A stretch of 64,000 nt of DNA. Source: Coriaria nepalensis. Its lineage: Eukaryota > Streptophyta > Magnoliopsida > Cucurbitales > Coriariaceae. The position numbers and the translations under genes are program-made. Below the pieces are notes generated by a model that was not told where the DNA came from, ran no database searches, and saw only the letters and a list, made by a program, of their open reading frames with translations. Where the stretch lies: contig CP114499.1 of NCBI GenBank assembly GCA_027186245.1, positions 8,995,001-9,059,000 of the forward strand. The letters are read 5' to 3'. How positions within the stretch are numbered: the stretch's first letter is position 1; the number at the start of each line of letters is the position of its first letter. Below, piece by piece: positions 61,289-64,000 of the stretch.

Positions 61289-62831
61289 ATGGCTTCATCA
61301 CCAACTGCAACTTCACCGACCGATCATCGCCTATACTCAAGCTCCCGTTCTCTTTCTCGCCTCTCACCGCTTCAGCTCGGCGTCTATGGCTCGAGAGCAT
61401 TTCTCTCATGTCCGACAAACATTTACTCTAAGAAAATCCAGATCGGCAGTGGCGTCAGATGCATGGCGGCTGCTGGAGCAGCTGCAGAAGCACAAACCAA
61501 ACGGAAGAGTGCGTTCGAAATCCAAACGTTGACAGGTTGGCTGTTGAAGCAGGAACAAGCTGGTGTTATTGACGCTGAGCTCACAATAGTGCTTTCCAGT
61601 ATTTCAATGGCGTGCAAGCAAATCGGTTCCCTCGTTCAACGAGCTAGCATTTCTAATTTGACAGGAATTCAAGGAGCGGTAAATGTGCAAGGGGAAGACC
61701 AGAAAAAGCTCGACGTCGTCTCAAATGAGGTTTGTAACAATTCAACCAAATAAAAAAGCCTTCGAAACTGTATTAATCCTCGTCTCTGATAACTGGTTCT
61801 AATGGCCGTCACGTCAAGCAGGTTTTCTCTAGCTGTTTGAGATCTAGTGGAAGAACTGGAATCATAGCGTCAGAAGAAGAGGACGTGCCAGTAGCGGTTG
61901 AAGAGAGTTACTCTGGCAACTACGTCGTCGTTTTCGATCCCCTTGATGGATCGTCTAACATTGACGCTGCTGTATCAACTGGATCCATCTTCGGCATTTA
62001 CAGTCCAAATGACGAGTGCCTTGCTGATATTGGCGATGGCGATGACGCTAATGTAAGTTCACTAATTCCGTATTCTTCGGTTTCATGGATTCTTAAGCAT
62101 CTAGATTGGAAGATTATCTCCAACTCTCTCAAACCAACTATAGTTATTATTCATAATGATTTTTCGGGACAGCTTGATTCAGAAGAACAGAGATGTGTAG
62201 TGAATGTGTGCCAACCGGGAAGCAATTTACTTGCAGCGGGTTACTGCATGTATTCCAGCTCCATCATATTTGTGCTAACAATAGGAAAAGGTGTATACTC
62301 ATTCACTCTGGACCCAATGTATGGAGAATTTGTATTAACTCAGGAGAAAATTCAGATTCCGAAGGCAGGAAAGATCTATTCATTCAATGAAGGGAATTAT
62401 CAGTTGTGGGATGACAAGTTGAAGAAGTACATTGATGATTTAAAGGACCCGGGTCCATCGGGAAAGCCCTACTCGGCTAGATATATCGGTAGCTTGGTGG
62501 GTGATTTCCATAGGACATTGCTGTATGGTGGCATTTATGGATACCCGCGAGACAAGAAGAGCAAGAATGGGAAGCTCAGGCTCTTGTATGAATGTGCACC
62601 TATGAGCTTCATTGTGGAACAGGCTGGAGGAAAAGGCTCAGATGGGCATCAAAGAGTACTCGACATACAGCCAACAGAGGTAAAAAAAAAAAAACATGTT
62701 TTTTTAATTTCAGATGTTTTATTCAACTAAAACTATCATAACTGTATTTACAGATTCATCAACGCGTTCCACTATTCATCGGAAGCGTGGAGGAAGTGGA
62801 GAAAGTTGAGAAGTACTTATTAGCTGCTTGA
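61289..62831 (+). CDS. FBP: Chloroplast fructose-1,6-bisphosphatase (redox-regulated)
   Basis: Four exons: 61289-61729, 61822-62052, 62173-62679 and 62754-62831, giving 418 residues. The first ~60 residues form a transit peptide rich in Ser/Arg, ending near VRCMAAAG. The metal/phosphate motif FDPLDGSSNID is intact, as are GLYGG-type YGGIYGYP, KLRLLYECAPMSFIVEQAGG and the end KVEKYLLAA. The redox loop has all three Cys: DECLAD, EEQRC and VNVCQPG. This marks the thioredoxin-f-regulated Calvin-cycle enzyme rather than the cytosolic or cpFBPII form. It hydrolyses fructose-1,6-bisphosphate in the stroma. The intron 62053-62172 interrupts the loop itself and is 120 nt without an in-frame stop. Positional counterpart from memory: At3g54050. 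Confidence 0.96.
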
Positions 62832-63162
62832 AAACATGAAATAGAGAAAGAGTAAACCTGTTACAAAGATTACATTTTGTGGCAATTTCTTTAATAATAA
62901 ACAAATATTTAATTTCACCGGAAAACAAGCAAATGCGGAAGTAATAGGTGTCGTCCGTTCTACTAATAGTACACAGTACACAAAACAAAATGAGGAACAA
63001 TATAACTTCATTACAATGGCGTATGATAAAGACAGTAAAACAAAGCAAAAATATGCTTCACTGAGATCCTACAGAAGAATGCACTCGGCGCCGTCATCGG
63101 CGCCAGATATTTGTATCAGTATTCAGTCAGCTGTCAGCCTAACAGTAAAGTCTTGAAACAAG
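62832..63162. other. Short intergenic region between convergent genes
   Basis: 3' flanks of the FBPase gene and of the minus-strand gene at the right edge. Nothing coding was seen. Confidence 0.5.
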
Positions 63163-64000
63163 TTAGTTATTTGTGGAGGCATTTTCTTGATCCGGTGAAC
63201 TTCTACACTTTTTTGCTGCATAATTTCAAATTTTCGAATCAAAACAATATAACCAAGATCATGAATCAGAGGGAAAGACGAACTAAAGCAATATAATTAA
63301 TAACTTACCAGGGCTCAAGATTGTTATGCATTTTGTTATAGACTTCACTGCAGTTAAAGACTCCATGCCTGCGTCAAATAAATTCACAATTTTAGCCTCC
63401 AAAAAACTTTAACGAATGTAAAAGACAAGCTTTTAGTACCTTGTTTGTTTGTCTCTTTCTCTGATAAAACCTGTGTAACGGTTGATTTAAATGTTGACGT
63501 CACCTGATTAGCCTCTATGGTGCCATCGATTGATTCATCTGGGGACCTACATAAAACATAAGTGCAGATAATCAGGTTACAATATATAGATTTGTTATAG
63601 TAAGTGCTAATCGGGAAGCATCACAGTTCACATCAAATTCTGTAGAGTGAAAAACATACCTAGAAACAATGTATGTACAACCATCCAAGGCAGGATCACA
63701 AGTACAATCTAGCCCTTCAAAATCAAGGTCCAAGTCACCTAACATTTCTGTGAAAGAGAAATCTCCTCCGAAAACATCAAAATTAGGCAGTTCCATATTA
63801 AAGTCTGATTCTTTCTTGGATTCGTATAGAGAGGCCTCTTCATTGATTGTCTTGTCTAAGGTTAAGGGCTCATCAGGACTATCAAAATCTAGCCTTCCTT
63901 TTATATGATCTCTCTTAGCCATCCTCTTCATGTTTATTTTTGCTGGGGACGAAGATGATATGCAATGGTTTGTCTCAACACTGAATTGAGCTCCCTTTTT
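63163..64000 (-). CDS. C-terminal part of an unidentified protein
   Basis: Minus strand, running off the window. Exons: 64000-63660 (partial), 63546-63440, 63368-63309 and 63215-63163 (stop). Splice sites fit and the frame is continuous for 186 residues. The visible sequence contains MKRMAKRDHIKGRLDFDSPD, then an acidic stretch (GGDFSFTEMLGDLDLDFEGL) and a small Cys motif DCTCDPALDGC. It continues SRSPDESIDGTIEANQVTST and ends CRSSPDQENASTNN. I do not recognise the family. The KRDHIKGRLDFD segment looks like a conserved functional block and the acidic part resembles a transcription activation-type segment, which is inference. Its convergent location beside FBPase may help to identify it by synteny. 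Confidence 0.65.

Overview
The window is nuclear DNA from a flowering plant, most likely a eudicot (probably a rosid). Genes are split by short GT-AG introns and AT-rich spacers. Every recognisable protein belongs to a land-plant family: a BELL homeodomain factor, an NPF transporter, a tau-class GST, a UDP-glycosyltransferase, a chloroplast FBPase, a BSK kinase and an inositol phosphorylceramide synthase. No bacterial operon, CRISPR array, virus or autonomous transposon gene was seen. The species cannot be named from the sequence.

Layout. 0-2.6 kb: 3' part of an ATG1-type autophagy kinase gene with a foldback MITE in one intron. 3.2-8.9 kb: an intact, intronless G-type lectin receptor kinase followed by a decayed tandem copy carrying an AT-rich insertion. 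9.2-10.1 kb: exon remnants of a RETICULATA-RELATED gene. 11.1-12.8 kb (-): a mitochondrial carrier. 14.0-17.1 kb (-): a BLH9/REPLUMLESS homeobox gene, then 4.2 kb without genes. 21.3-22.9 kb: a glyoxal-oxidase-like gene. 23.1-25.7 kb (-): an NPF5 transporter, then 4.6 kb without genes. 30.3 kb: a small membrane protein. 31.7-32.9 kb: a SIS-like serine-rich protein. 33.4 kb (-): tRNA-Asp. 34.2-35.0 kb: tau GST. 35.2-36.0 kb (-): universal stress protein. 38.4-39.9 kb: a 'TIP41-like' plant protein. 41.3-41.7 kb (-): COPT copper transporter. 42.2-43.7 kb (-): UGT. 46.3-49.2 kb: DUF3527 protein. 50.8-53.0 kb: IPC synthase. 54.5-57.1 kb: BSK. 57.7-58.9 kb (-): RING-CH protein. 61.3-62.8 kb: chloroplast FBPase. 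63.2-64.0 kb (-): 3' part of an unidentified gene. For every multi-exon model given, the summed exon lengths form one open frame, which supports the junctions.

The genes do not form a single pathway. They form a conserved neighbourhood. From memory, the Arabidopsis counterparts lie in the same order on chromosome 3 (about At3g53930 to At3g54050), with others on homologous blocks of chromosome 2 (At2g37840 to At2g37940) and chromosome 5 (At5g01030 to At5g02030). The window looks like a less fractionated version of that ancestral block.

The main points for a second look are: the shared synteny; the MITE that makes up most of an ATG1 intron; an in-frame stop that splits the start of the DUF3527 gene; two GC-AG introns; several short introns with no stop whose retention would insert residues at functional sites (the FBPase redox loop, the RPL homeodomain); paired G-boxes before the SIS-like gene; and a duplicated 192-bp segment before the GST gene. 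I did not find a clearly new biological system.
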